The notes beneath the pieces were generated by a model that saw nothing but the letters and a program-made list of their open reading frames with translations, made no database searches and was not told the origin of the DNA. A DNA stretch of 64,000 nt from Candidatus Methanophagales archaeon (GTDB taxonomy: Archaea > Halobacteriota > Syntropharchaeia > Alkanophagales > Methanospirareceae): assembly GCA_024699715.1 (NCBI GenBank), contig JANPRD010000002.1, positions 1-64,000 on the forward strand, given 5' to 3'. The position numbers and the translations under genes are program-made. Shown here in pieces: positions 8,203 to 17,335 of this stretch (position 1 is the first letter of the stretch; every line of letters starts with the position of its first letter).

Positions 8203-9216
8203 ATGTTTTGGCTTATTATTCTGACGATTATTTTAGCGTTGTTTTACGATTTTCTGAACGGAGCGAACGATAGGGCGAATGCAATCGCAACAGTTACAGC
8301 GACGAAGGCACTGACACCGATGCAGGCGTTGCTTCTCGCCTCTGCATTCAACCTTGCGGGTGCATTCGCAACGACGGAAGTGGCGAAAACTATCGGAAAA
8401 GGCATCGTTTCCCCTGATTTTCTCACCGCAGAGCCTCAAACAGGTCTCACTGTCCTCGCAGCAGGCGTGTTCGGTGCTATCGCTTGGACTTTTCTATGCA
8501 CACGCTTCGGCATTCCAATCAGCGTTACGCACTCGCTTGTCGGCGGTCTGCTCGGTGCAGGCATATCCGCAGGCGGTCTCGCAGTCATCCGCTGGCATGT
8601 TCTCACAGACAAAGTTTTCTTGGCGATTTTTCTCGGTCCCGCAGTCGGCTTTCTTGCAGGCTCGCTGCTCTTCGCTGCTGTGAGCTGGACGCTTTTCTTA
8701 TTTTTTAAGGGGACGCCATCCGTGAAGGCTGAAGAGTTCTTCAAGAAGGGTCAGATTTTCTCCGCATCATTCATGGCTTTCAGTCACGGGATGAACGACA
8801 CGCAGAACGCAATGGGCGTCATCACGATGGCTTTGTTCATTTCTGGCTTCCTTCCTGCATTCGTCGTGCCTGCTTGGGTCAAACTCGCATGCGGTTTCTG
8901 CATGGGCATCGGCACATTTCTCTTTGGATGGAGAGTCATGCACACACTCGGCTGGCGCCTCACGAAGCTTGAGCCGAAGCACGGATTCTCTGCGGAGACA
9001 GGTGCGGGAATCGCAGTCACAGCTGCATCTCTCGTGGGAATGCCTGTAAGCACAACACATGTCATAGGCTCTTCCGTGATTGGAGGCTCTTTCTTTCAGA
9101 GCATTGAGCGTGTTCGCTGGTCAGAAGTCGGGAAAATGGTCACCGCTTGGATTATTACAATACCGCTATCCGCAATCTTCGGCTTCGTCGCCTTCCTTCT
9201 GCTGTCAAGCTTTTAA
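8203..9216 (+). CDS. pit: Inorganic phosphate transporter, Pit family
   Basis: Integral membrane Na+ or H+/phosphate symporter. The duplicated Pit signature is present in both halves: FLNGANDRANAIATVTATKAL near the N-terminus and FSHGMNDTQNAMGVITMAL in the middle. About 10 hydrophobic segments are visible, together with GIPISVTHSLVGGLLGAG and GMPVSTTHVIGSS repeats. 337 residues is normal. GTGAGAGGAGT precedes the ATG. It follows the DUF47 gene by 140 nt of purine-rich sequence without an ORF, and the two probably work together. Confidence 0.94.
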   Translation: MFWLIILTIILALFYDFLNGANDRANAIATVTATKALTPMQALLLASAFNLAGAFATTEVAKTIGKGIVSPDFLTAEPQTGLTVLAAGVFGAIAWTFLCTRFGIPISVTHSLVGGLLGAGISAGGLAVIRWHVLTDKVFLAIFLGPAVGFLAGSLLFAAVSWTLFLFFKGTPSVKAEEFFKKGQIFSASFMAFSHGMNDTQNAMGVITMALFISGFLPAFVVPAWVKLACGFCMGIGTFLFGWRVMHTLGWRLTKLEPKHGFSAETGAGIAVTAASLVGMPVSTTHVIGSSVIGGSFFQSIERVRWSEVGKMVTAWIITIPLSAIFGFVAFLLLSSF

Positions 9217-9264
9217 AGGCGTGAGAGAAAATATGAAGAAGGCATGACGGGATAGGTGATATGA

Positions 9265-10032
9265 ATGAAGATTGTGCATATTTCCGACATACATGTGGCG
9301 GAGCCGCATTTTCTTCCCGATTTGATGGAGCGAGTGATAGAGCGAGTGGAGGAATTGCAGCCTGAAATCGTTGTGCTGACGGGTGATTTGACGGAAAGTG
9401 GCTACTCTTTTGAGTTTGAGCGAGCGAAGAAGTATGTTGAGCGGTTGAAGTGCGAGAGGCTTGTTGTCGTTCCTGGGAATCACGATGCTCGCAATGTGGG
9501 ATATTTGTGCTTTGAAGACTTTTTCGGTGCGAGGTTTAAGGTTCTTCGGCACGAGGGCGTGACCGTCGTTGCAGTTGATTCGACGCAGCCTGACCTTGAC
9601 GAGGGGCATGTCGGCAGGGAGAAATACGAGTGGATTCAGAAGAGCTTTGAGGAGGCTGGCGAAGACTTGAAGATTTTTGCGTTGCACCACCATTTGTTGC
9701 CCGTGCCTTACACGGGTCGTGAGCGAAATGTGCTGACGGATGCCGGCGATGTCCTCAAGCTTCTCTGCGACTGCGGCGTTCAAATCGCACTCTGCGGACA
9801 CAAGCATGTCTCTTGGGTGTGGTCGCTCAACGAAATGGTCGTTCTTAATGCCGGAACCGCATGCACTAATCGTGTGAAATACCGCATTCTGCCCTCTTTT
9901 AACCTTATTGAGCTTGAGGAAGCACATCCTTCCGCCTCTGAAAAATTCCCTCACAGGTTCAAGCGCATGCGAGTGAAGCGAATTTACTCAAAAGGCGGTG
10001 AAATCACAGTGCTTGAGAGGGAACTTTTCTGA
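9265..10032 (+). CDS. Calcineurin-like metallophosphoesterase
   Basis: Cytoplasmic phosphoesterase of the calcineurin/cAMP-phosphodiesterase superfamily. All metal-binding motifs are present in order: SDIHVAEPHF (D-x-H), VLTGDLTESG (GD), VPGNHDARN (GNHD), ALHHHLLPVP (H) and CGHKHVSW (GHxH). Resembles the CpdA/Icc type; the substrate cannot be told. 255 residues. ATG 9265 follows GATAGGTGATATGA; an out-of-frame ATG at 9261 is ignored. Confidence 0.88.
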   Translation: MKIVHISDIHVAEPHFLPDLMERVIERVEELQPEIVVLTGDLTESGYSFEFERAKKYVERLKCERLVVVPGNHDARNVGYLCFEDFFGARFKVLRHEGVTVVAVDSTQPDLDEGHVGREKYEWIQKSFEEAGEDLKIFALHHHLLPVPYTGRERNVLTDAGDVLKLLCDCGVQIALCGHKHVSWVWSLNEMVVLNAGTACTNRVKYRILPSFNLIELEEAHPSASEKFPHRFKRMRVKRIYSKGGEITVLERELF

Positions 10033-10164
10033 ACGGAGAGAGCGAAGAGGGCAAAGAAAATCTAATGCGAGCATGCAAGCAGGGAAAATTCGTGAAAAGA
10101 GAGATGAAGAGTAAATGAAAGGGAATATGGAGGAAAATAAAGAGCTAAAGAGAAGGAATGACCT

Positions 10165-11798
10165 ATGCTGAAGGAAATAGAAGGGATATATTACCGAACC
10201 ACACTTTTCCACAGACGGAAGGACGGTGAGCGTTCAGCAGTGAGAGGGGTAGGAGAGGCGAATCTGACTGCGAGGGAGAAGCTTGTTTTAAAGGCGTTGA
10301 GTGCTGCTGGAGAGGCGCTGACGCCGAAGGAAATCGCAGAGCGAACGGGGTTGAAAGAGGATGCTGCTTCACAGATTGCATTCATTCTTGCTGAGAAAGG
10401 CTATCGTGAAAGTGAAGGAGCGTGAGGAAGTCTTCTACCGACTCACCGAAGAGGGCATGGAATACGCAGAGCGAGGGCTTCCAGAGCGAAGGGCGTTAAA
10501 TATGCTGAAAGAGCGTGCCTGCTCAATAGAGGATTTGAAAGCGTCTCTTGGCGAGAGAGAGGCGAAAATTGCGGTCAACTGGCTGCTGAAGAAGGGATGG
10601 GCGAGGATTGAACGAAAGCAAGGGAAAGAGCATGCTCGTTGCGAGCGTTCACGAGCAGAAAAAAGAGGAGGAAGCGGAGGAGGAGGTGTTGAGATTCCTA
10701 CGAAAAGGCACTGTTTCAGAGGAAGCGGTGCTTGAACACCTCTCTTCACTTGGATTGAGCGAGGCATCTGCGAAAAGGCTATTGAAAGAGCTCGCAGCGA
10801 GGAAATTGCTTTCAGCAAAAACACGCAAAGAAAGGAAGTTCGCTCTCTGACAGAGGTCAAGATGAGCATCCCTGCGGAAGAAGAGGAAGGAGGAGTTGGA
10901 GGCGGAGGTCACACAAATAACACCTGAAATGATAAGGACAGGCTCTTGGAGGTCAGTGAAGCTCAAAGAATACGATGTTAAGTTGCCTGCGGAGGAAATA
11001 TATCCTGCGAAAGTGCATCCATACCAGCGTTTAGTGGATGAGATGCGAAGAATATTCACAGAAATGGGCTTTGTTGAGATAAAAGGGGATGTGATTCAAT
11101 CGGCATTTTGGAATTTTGATGCGTTGTTCGTGCCTCAAGACCATCCTGCGAGGGAAATGCAAGACACTTTCTATTTGGGTAAGCGATGCCCGCTGGACGC
11201 AGAGCCTGCGTTAGTTGAGCGAGTGAAGGAGGTTCATGAGCACGGAGGCTCGCTACGCTCAAGAGGCTGGGGAGGCGTGTGGAGCGCCGAGCGTGCTTCT
11301 GAAATGCTTTTAAGGACGCACACGACCGCAGTTACGCTCCGCTACCTCGCATCTCACAGAGAACCGCCTGTGAAGGTCTTTTGCATCGGTCGTGTTTACC
11401 GCAGGGAGACGCTTGACCCCACACACTTGCCAGAATTCGACCAACTTGAAGGCATCGTGATGGATGAAGGCGTTACTTTCAGGGATTTGCTCGGCATTTT
11501 GCAGACTTTTTACCGAAAAATGGGATTTCCGAGGGTGAGATTCCGCCCAGGGTATTTTCCATACACGGAACCTTCAGTGGAAGTGGAGGTCTTCACGAAG
11601 GAGCATGGGTGGATTGAACTCGGCGGTGCGGGTATTTTCCGTGAGGAAGTCACGAACCCAATTGGTGTTCGCTATCCTGTCTTGGCGTGGGGTCTCGGCA
11701 TCGGCAGACTCGCAATGCTCAAGCTCCGCCTCAAAGACATACGACAGCTTTACCAGCCAGACATCGCTTGGCTCAGGCGTTCAAGCATCTGCGATTGA
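10165..11798 (+). CDS. pheS: Phenylalanyl-tRNA synthetase alpha subunit (N-terminal half frameshifted)
   Basis: The catalytic half is intact from about 10896: [27 protein letters not shown] (motif 2 region), [22 protein letters not shown], and the glycine-rich motif 3 [16 protein letters not shown]. It ends [13 protein letters not shown], the normal PheS C-terminus. The N-terminal winged-helix region is spread over three frames. [21 protein letters not shown] is in the first. Past about 10400 the second frame gives [17 protein letters not shown]. Past about 10625 the third gives [20 protein letters not shown]. Two further shifts between about 10845 and 10890 are needed to reach [13 protein letters not shown]. 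At least four indels are implied. Since the gene is essential and family residues persist in every piece, sequence error is likelier than decay. No pheT nearby. The start (ATG 10165 or GTG 10240) is uncertain. Confidence 0.82.
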
Positions 11799-11872
11799 GC
11801 TGTTGAAGCATCAGAGGAGCAGCAGTGGGCGGTAGTGGGCAGTTGAGAGGGCGGTAGAGGAGCAAATGAAAT

Positions 11873-11880
11873 ATTTATAA
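11873..11880 (+). promoter_or_regulatory. TATA box of the SRP RNA gene
   Basis: ATTTATAA lies about 20 nt upstream of the predicted 5' end of the SRP RNA and is preceded by a purine-rich AAATGAAAT, a reasonable BRE. Spacing fits archaeal promoters of stable RNAs. Confidence 0.6.
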
Positions 11881-11896
11881 ACGACTTACTTTAAAA

Positions 11897-12211
11897 TGTG
11901 CGGGCTAGCCTGGGGGGTTCGGCGTCCCCTGTGACCCGAAACCGTCGGCATGCGGGAGGCGAAGCTCGAGGGCGGCTCCTGAGTTGCGAGTGCAGCTCGT
12001 AGCCCGACGGTGAGGCATCGTCCTGCGGGGTCTCCGTTGGCGTTGCGCCTTCCGGAGGGAAGGTTGCTCGCCTTGACCACGGGAACCGGTCCAGGCCCGG
12101 AAGGGAGCAGACCCACCGTGGGCGGAAGACGCTCGCAGGGTTGCGGTGCTGAGGAAGGCTACGAGGGACTGGCTCGCAACAACGGAGCCCACCGAGAGCA
12201 CGCCCGCACAC
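11897..12211 (+). ncRNA. ffs: Signal recognition particle 7S RNA
   Basis: About 315 nt, GC-rich, with terminal pairing of TGTGCGGGC (11897-11905) and GCCCGCACA (12202-12210). The diagnostic helix 8 element GTCCAGGCCCGGAAGGGAGC with its closing GAC is present near 12090-12116. Long arms on either side would form helix 5, and the first ~80 nt can form helices 1, 3 and 4 of the Alu domain, as in archaeal SRP RNA. Several open frames crossing it on both strands are by-products of the GC-rich structure. Role: scaffold for SRP54/SRP19, targeting membrane proteins. Confidence 0.95.
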
Positions 12212-12250
12212 TTTAATTGAGCGAAGTCTTTGCTCGCTTGAGGTATTTGG

Positions 12251-14476
12251 CTTTTAATCCTACCTTAGTCCGTGTTTAACGCTTCATCCACACTCTGCAT
12301 CGCATAAAGACTGTCTTTCAATCCTACCTTAGTCCGTGTTTAACATCGCATTCATGCCGTGAGTACCTTCAAGGATTAGCTTTCAATCCTACCTTAGTCC
12401 GTGTTTAACATGAGCGTGACTAGATGCAGGAAATGATGATGCTCTTTCAATCCTACCTTAGTCCGTGTTTAACCTAAAGAGCTTCCTGAATCGTCTCGAA
12501 GATTTCTCTTTCAATCCTACCTTAGTCCGTGTTTAACTGCATCAACATGACTGACTTGCAATTTATGATGACTTTCAATCCTACCTTAGTCCGTGTTTAA
12601 CTCGATCTCAGGATCTAAACTCTGTCCATATATAGCTTTCAATCCTACCTTAGTCCGTGTTTAACTGTCGCTCTTCCTCGATTTACATCGCATAGTAGAC
12701 ACTTTCAATCCTACCTTAGTCCGTGTTTAACCTATTTCCCTTCACTTCACGCACTTCAACGACATTCTTTCAATCCTACCTTAGTCCGTGTTTAACGCAG
12801 CAGTACAGTTTCAGACTATGCTCACAAGACTTACTTTCAATCCTACCTTAGTCCGTGTTTAACAATCAACCGTGAGTGAAATGTCAAAACATGGATTGCT
12901 TTCAATCCTACCTTAGTCCGTGTTTAACTGTGAAATTCCAGATGAATGAATTAAGCCTTTACCTTTCAATCCTACCTTAGTCCGTGTTTAACACATCCGT
13001 ATGCCAAACTCTCGGCAAAAATCAGAAGCTTTCAATCCTACCTTAGTCCGTGTTTAACACACTATCGATACAATTACAGCACTTAGATACAATCCTTTCA
13101 ATCCTACCTTAGTCCGTGTTTAACCTCTCCGCTATGCCTCCTGCCTTATCGCATCCTTTAGACACATCCTTTCAATCCTACCTTAGTCCGTGTTTAACCG
13201 AAGGTTAAGCGACCATATTACAGCGCAGTTCGTCTGGCATATGTCTTTCAATCCTACCTTAGTCCGTGTTTAACCGCGTGCCTCCTGAACCAGTCCAGAT
13301 CTGCGCGCAGTACGCTTCCTTTCAATCCTACCTTAGGTCCGTGTTTAACCTTTTAGACCTGCCAGCTACCAGACTTACAGCGGAGCTCTAATTCGCCTTT
13401 CAATCCTACCTTAGTCCGTGTTTAACCCGTTTCAGAGTAAGAACATGGTATTGTGTTTTTCTTTCAATCCTACCTTAGTCCGTGTTTAACACTTCACGGT
13501 TTGTCAACGGGCTGTTGAAGATTATCTTTCAATCCTACCTTAGTCCGTGTTTAACCAAATGTGAGGGAGAGAAGAGCAGCATTGCTATTACTTTCAATCC
13601 TACCTTAGTCCGTGTTTAACATTGCATTTCCAAACACGCTTAGCGGGCTAGTTATCACTTTCAATCCTACCTTAGTCCGTGTTTAACCGTATAGCCGCCT
13701 TTCTTCGCTGCCACATATAAACTTTCAATCCTACCTTAGTCCGTGTTTAACCCGATACTAGCCGTATATGCGAGCGAACTACTGCGACAGGCTTCTTTCA
13801 ATCCTACCTTAGTCCGTGTTTAACGAGCTTTCTGGCCAGATTCTAGGCAGCCGTTTAGCTTTCAATCCTACCTTAGTCCGTGTTTAACTTATGGTCGGGG
13901 CTAGGGGAAAAAAGGATGTCTCACTTTCAATCCTACCTTAGTCCGTGTTTAACCAAATTCGGTTCAAGGCATACTTAAGAGTCAGATTTGCTTTCAATCC
14001 TACCTTAGTCCGTGTTTAACGCTAGTCAGATCATATACGCAACTCAAATCGCACCTTTCAATCCTACCTTAGTCCGTGTTTAACCACTCAGCCCTACTCA
14101 TAATATACGCTCTAAATATACCTTTCAATCCTACCTTAGTCCGTGTTTAACAGTTTTCCATACTCCTCTCAGAGATTCTCGCGTCTTTCAATCCTACCTT
14201 AGTCCGTGTTTAACCTTGTATATTGTTAAACATTATGGAATGTGTTTCGCTTTCAATCCTACCTTAGTCCGTGTTTAACCTAGAATACTTACGGAAAGGA
14301 AATCGAGAAGAAGTGCTTTCAATCCTACCTTAGTCCGTGTTTAACTACGTGTTCAAACTAGTATCTATGCAAGTCTTACAAGCTTTCAATCCTACCTTAG
14401 TCCGTGTTTAACAACTGCGACAGTTGCGAGAAATCGTAATCTATAGCTTTCAATCCTACCTTAGTCCGTGTTTAAC
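12251..14476 (-). CRISPR. CRISPR array, 34 repeats of 30 nt, 33 spacers
   Basis: A 30-nt unit that on the + strand begins CTTTCAATCCTACC and ends AGTCCGTGTTTAAC recurs 34 times, from 12251-12280 to 14447-14476. Spacers are about 34-45 nt and mutually unrelated by eye. On the minus strand the repeat ends in ATTGAAAG, the usual 5' handle of type I/III crRNAs. The + strand first repeat (12251) carries a T for C at its fifth base, as expected at the old, leader-distal end. Both facts put the leader to the right and transcription on the minus strand. Repeat 17 (13319-13349) has one extra G. No cas gene is in the window. Confidence 0.98.
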
Positions 14477-14649
14477 AGCCCTTTAAAACATGTATTTTCA
14501 AGCCGCTCTCTTCTCTGCGCAGCCCCCTCCACACACACTCATCTGTATATTATCTCCACCTATATAAATATTCCCGACACTTAAGGGGGAGCCGAAGGCA
14601 TGAGAGAATTAAGAAAGAGAGAAGGGATATTGAATTTGAACGCTGAGCG
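14477..14649 (-). promoter_or_regulatory. Probable CRISPR leader with TATA box
   Basis: The 173 nt between the last repeat and the end of the PAC2 gene hold no ORF. On the minus strand a TATA-like box (14561-14572, reading AATATTTATATA) would start transcription about 25 nt further on, near 14540, and run through about 65 nt into the array. The base composition, pyrimidine-rich on the + strand near 14505-14560, differs from the repeats. The role is inferred from position and from the orientation of the array. Confidence 0.55.
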
Positions 14650-15552
14650 TTAAAGATACATTGAAGGGCGGAGGCCTGCTCCTCCTTCTGCTGCTCTTCC
14701 TGCTTGTCTTCGCATCATGCGTTGTTGATACTCTTTCATCCTTTGCTCAAACTTTTCAATGTCAGATTTCGCAATTTCCCGCACCTTATCCATGTCTATG
14801 TCAACGCCTGACATCTCTCTGAATGCCTCAAGCACGGTGATGCTCGCATTCAAGTCAAGGAAATGCCGCTCTTCAGCCATGAGCGTGTAAGATGCGATTC
14901 CAGATGCGGCTGCAAATCCCGGAAGAAGAGCGTCCTCACCCTCTATGAGAAATGCGTCAAATCCCTCCCTTTTTATACGCTTTGCCCCTCTCGGCAGTTC
15001 CTTCGCCTCACTCGCCTCCTCTGCCTCCTTAGCTTCCTCAGACGCTCCCTCTCCGCCCGCTTCAACGCCTACGCCCGCTCCAGCATCGTAGAATGCGACA
15101 TGCACAACACCCCTCGGCTGAACGGGCATCACAGAACCCACCGTGTAAATCTCCTTCACGCCCAAATCCTTGAATATTTCAACTAATTGCCTCGCATATT
15201 TATATAGAAAGGCACTCACTTCAGGCGAAATACTTTGAATGCCTCTGTATCCTTGCAGTCTCTCAACGCCCTCCGCCCTGTAAATGTATAATTTTTTTGA
15301 CCTGCTGAACCACAGTTCTTCATGAATTATGCTGAATTTGTCATCGCTGACCATTGAAATCGGCGGAAAATAGTGAGAATAAAGGCGGAAAGCCCTCTCA
15401 ACATCACTCAAACTCTCCTTCAAATAGTATGTTGCTGCGTTTCCTGTTATTTTGAAGCCCGCAACTAATATCGGAATGCGGAGACGCTTTAATTCCTCCC
15501 TCTTTTTATCCCATAAAATCGTCAATTCTGAAACTTCAAATACACCGCTCAT
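14650..15552 (-). CDS. PAC2-family protein (proteasome assembly chaperone-like)
   Basis: The pattern of the archaeal PAC2/DUF75 family is visible: LVAGFKITGNAATYYLKE at the N-terminus, a central IYTVGSVMPVQPRG strand-turn, and GIASYTLMAEERHFLDLNASITVLEAF near 220-250. An acidic/Ala low-complexity loop (about 157-190) is inserted in the domain. The C-terminus is a charged coiled coil. The archaeal homologues have no settled function; some lie near proteasome or translation genes. 300 residues. Confidence 0.75.
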   Translation of the reverse strand: MSGVFEVSELTILWDKKREELKRLRIPILVAGFKITGNAATYYLKESLSDVERAFRLYSHYFPPISMVSDDKFSIIHEELWFSRSKKLYIYRAEGVERLQGYRGIQSISPEVSAFLYKYARQLVEIFKDLGVKEIYTVGSVMPVQPRGVVHVAFYDAGAGVGVEAGGEGASEEAKEAEEASEAKELPRGAKRIKREGFDAFLIEGEDALLPGFAAASGIASYTLMAEERHFLDLNASITVLEAFREMSGVDIDMDKVREIAKSDIEKFEQRMKEYQQRMMRRQAGRAAEGGAGLRPSMYL

Positions 15553-15751
15553 CCCTCCTCTCCCCCTCTCTTCCCCTTAACTTCCTTTTCCTCTCCTTCC
15601 CTTTTCTTCCTTTCCCTGCGCCTCTCCCTGCCATGCGTCTCTTTCACCCCTCCGTCCTTCCGCTTCTCCGCTTCGGCATGCTGGTGTTGGAAATGGAAAA
15701 AGCGAAAAAAAGAAGGAAGATGCCTCCGCAGGAAAAAGGAAGAGGAGTGAA

Positions 15752-17212
15752 ATGCTCGTTGTAATGAAATTCGGCGGTGCTGCGGTGGCAGACGGGGCGA
15801 AAATCAGAAGAGTCGCATCACTCGTGAGAAGATTTCGCAGCGATTTTGATGTGGTCGTTGTGACATCCGCACTCTCAGGCGTGACTGACGCTCTGCTTGA
15901 GAATGCACAGCGAATAGCAACCGAATGCAGGAAGGAGCGTGTCTGCGAGTTCTTGAATGAAATTCGCAAGCGTCATTTCTCCGCCGCAGAAGAGGCAATC
16001 CTTTCAGCAGAAGGAGGTGGAGAAAAGGTCAAAGCAACAGAAGCGGCAGAAGGAGCTCGCACGAATGCGGAGGAGAGCATTCTTTCTGAAGTGAAGCGGG
16101 AGATTGAGGAGCGTCTCGCAGAATTGGAGAACGCTCTTTTGGGCATCTGCCTGCTCGGCGAGCTCACGAACCGCTCACTTGACTTCATCCTTTCATTCGG
16201 CGAAAGGCTCTCCGCTCCCATTCTCGCAGGAACGCTCCGCTCACTCGGTCTGAATGCCGTTCACTTGACAGGTGGCGAAGCGGGCATAATCACAGACGAG
16301 AACTTCGGAAAGGCACAGCCACTTGAGAATGCGGAAGCGGCAGTGAGAGAAAGAATAGAACCGCTTCTCGCAAGAGGCGTCACGCCTGTCATATGCGGTT
16401 TCATCGGGCAGTCAGAGCGGGGCTTCGTCACAACACTGGGCAGAGGCGGCTCTGACTACACCGCAACAATCGTCGGAGCGGCGTTGAACGCTGACGAAAT
16501 ATGGCTCTGGAAGGATACCGAAGGAATAATGAGTGCTGACCCGAAAATCGTGAAGAATGCGAAGAAGATTCCTTATTTGTCGTATGTTGAGGCGATGGAA
16601 CTCTCATATTTCGGCGCAACTGTCCTTCATCCGAGAGCTATGGAGCCTGTTATGCGGAAAAAAATACCGATAAGGGTGAAGAATCTGCTCAATCCTGATG
16701 ATGATGGCACACTCATCGGCGAGGAATCTGCTAAAACTGACAAAATTGCGAAGGCTGTCACGCTTATTGAGAACGCTTCTATTTTAAATGTCGCCGGAAG
16801 TGGAATCGCATCCATCTCTGAGGTCGCTTCTGAAGTCTTCGCTGCACTCGCAAGAGCGGGCATTGAAGTCGTGATGATTTCGCAAGGCTCTTCTGAACGC
16901 ACAATTTCGCTCGTCATTAAGCGCTCTCAGTTGAGAGATGCGTTGGAAGCGATGCGCTCGCTGCAGAAGAAAGGTCTCATCCGAGAGTTCTCGTCAGACA
17001 GCGAGGTTTGCGCAGTAGGCGTCGTCGGCGCAGGCATGGTCGGAACGCCCGGCGTCGCAGGAAAGATTTTCTCCGCTCTCGGAAACGCTGGCATCAGCGT
17101 CAGAATGATTTCGCAAGGCTCTTCAGAGTTCAACATATCTTTCGTAGTGAACAAAAGCGATGCATACAAGGCTGTTCAGGCAGTCCACGACACTTTCGGC
17201 ATGGGCAAGTGA
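15752..17212 (+). CDS. Aspartate kinase
   Basis: First step of the aspartate family pathway: phosphorylates L-aspartate. It has the KFGGAAVADG start (the usual motif is KFGGTSV; T-S is replaced by A-A), FGERLSAPIL, the GRGGSDYTA substrate loop and LHPRAMEPV. Two C-terminal ACT domains each carry VVMISQGSSE / VRMISQGSSEFNISF, the allosteric site. 486 residues, with an Ala/Glu-rich insertion near 80-120. ATG 15752 follows GGAAGAGGAGTGAA. The next gene follows directly. Confidence 0.93.
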   Translation: MLVVMKFGGAAVADGAKIRRVASLVRRFRSDFDVVVVTSALSGVTDALLENAQRIATECRKERVCEFLNEIRKRHFSAAEEAILSAEGGGEKVKATEAAEGARTNAEESILSEVKREIEERLAELENALLGICLLGELTNRSLDFILSFGERLSAPILAGTLRSLGLNAVHLTGGEAGIITDENFGKAQPLENAEAAVRERIEPLLARGVTPVICGFIGQSERGFVTTLGRGGSDYTATIVGAALNADEIWLWKDTEGIMSADPKIVKNAKKIPYLSYVEAMELSYFGATVLHPRAMEPVMRKKIPIRVKNLLNPDDDGTLIGEESAKTDKIAKAVTLIENASILNVAGSGIASISEVASEVFAALARAGIEVVMISQGSSERTISLVIKRSQLRDALEAMRSLQKKGLIREFSSDSEVCAVGVVGAGMVGTPGVAGKIFSALGNAGISVRMISQGSSEFNISFVVNKSDAYKAVQAVHDTFGMGK

Positions 17213-17335
17213 ATGCCTCGCTCTTCAAATGCTCCTGACATCCACTGCTGCAAGCACCGTGCAGGAGCGTGTGAGAGAGGAAAGGGAGGGAAGCAAAATT
17301 TAATGCATGCGAAAACAAATAAGAGAGAAATAAGC

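Noticed and set aside
11891-12216. Overlapping ORFs on both strands in the SRP RNA region
   Set aside because: The sequence is fully explained by the SRP RNA; the ORFs are a result of GC-rich stems without stops.
17213-17335. N-terminal extension of LonB starting right after the aspartate kinase stop
   Set aside because: Composition is unlike a Lon N-terminus, and a better start lies at 17336 (or 17303).
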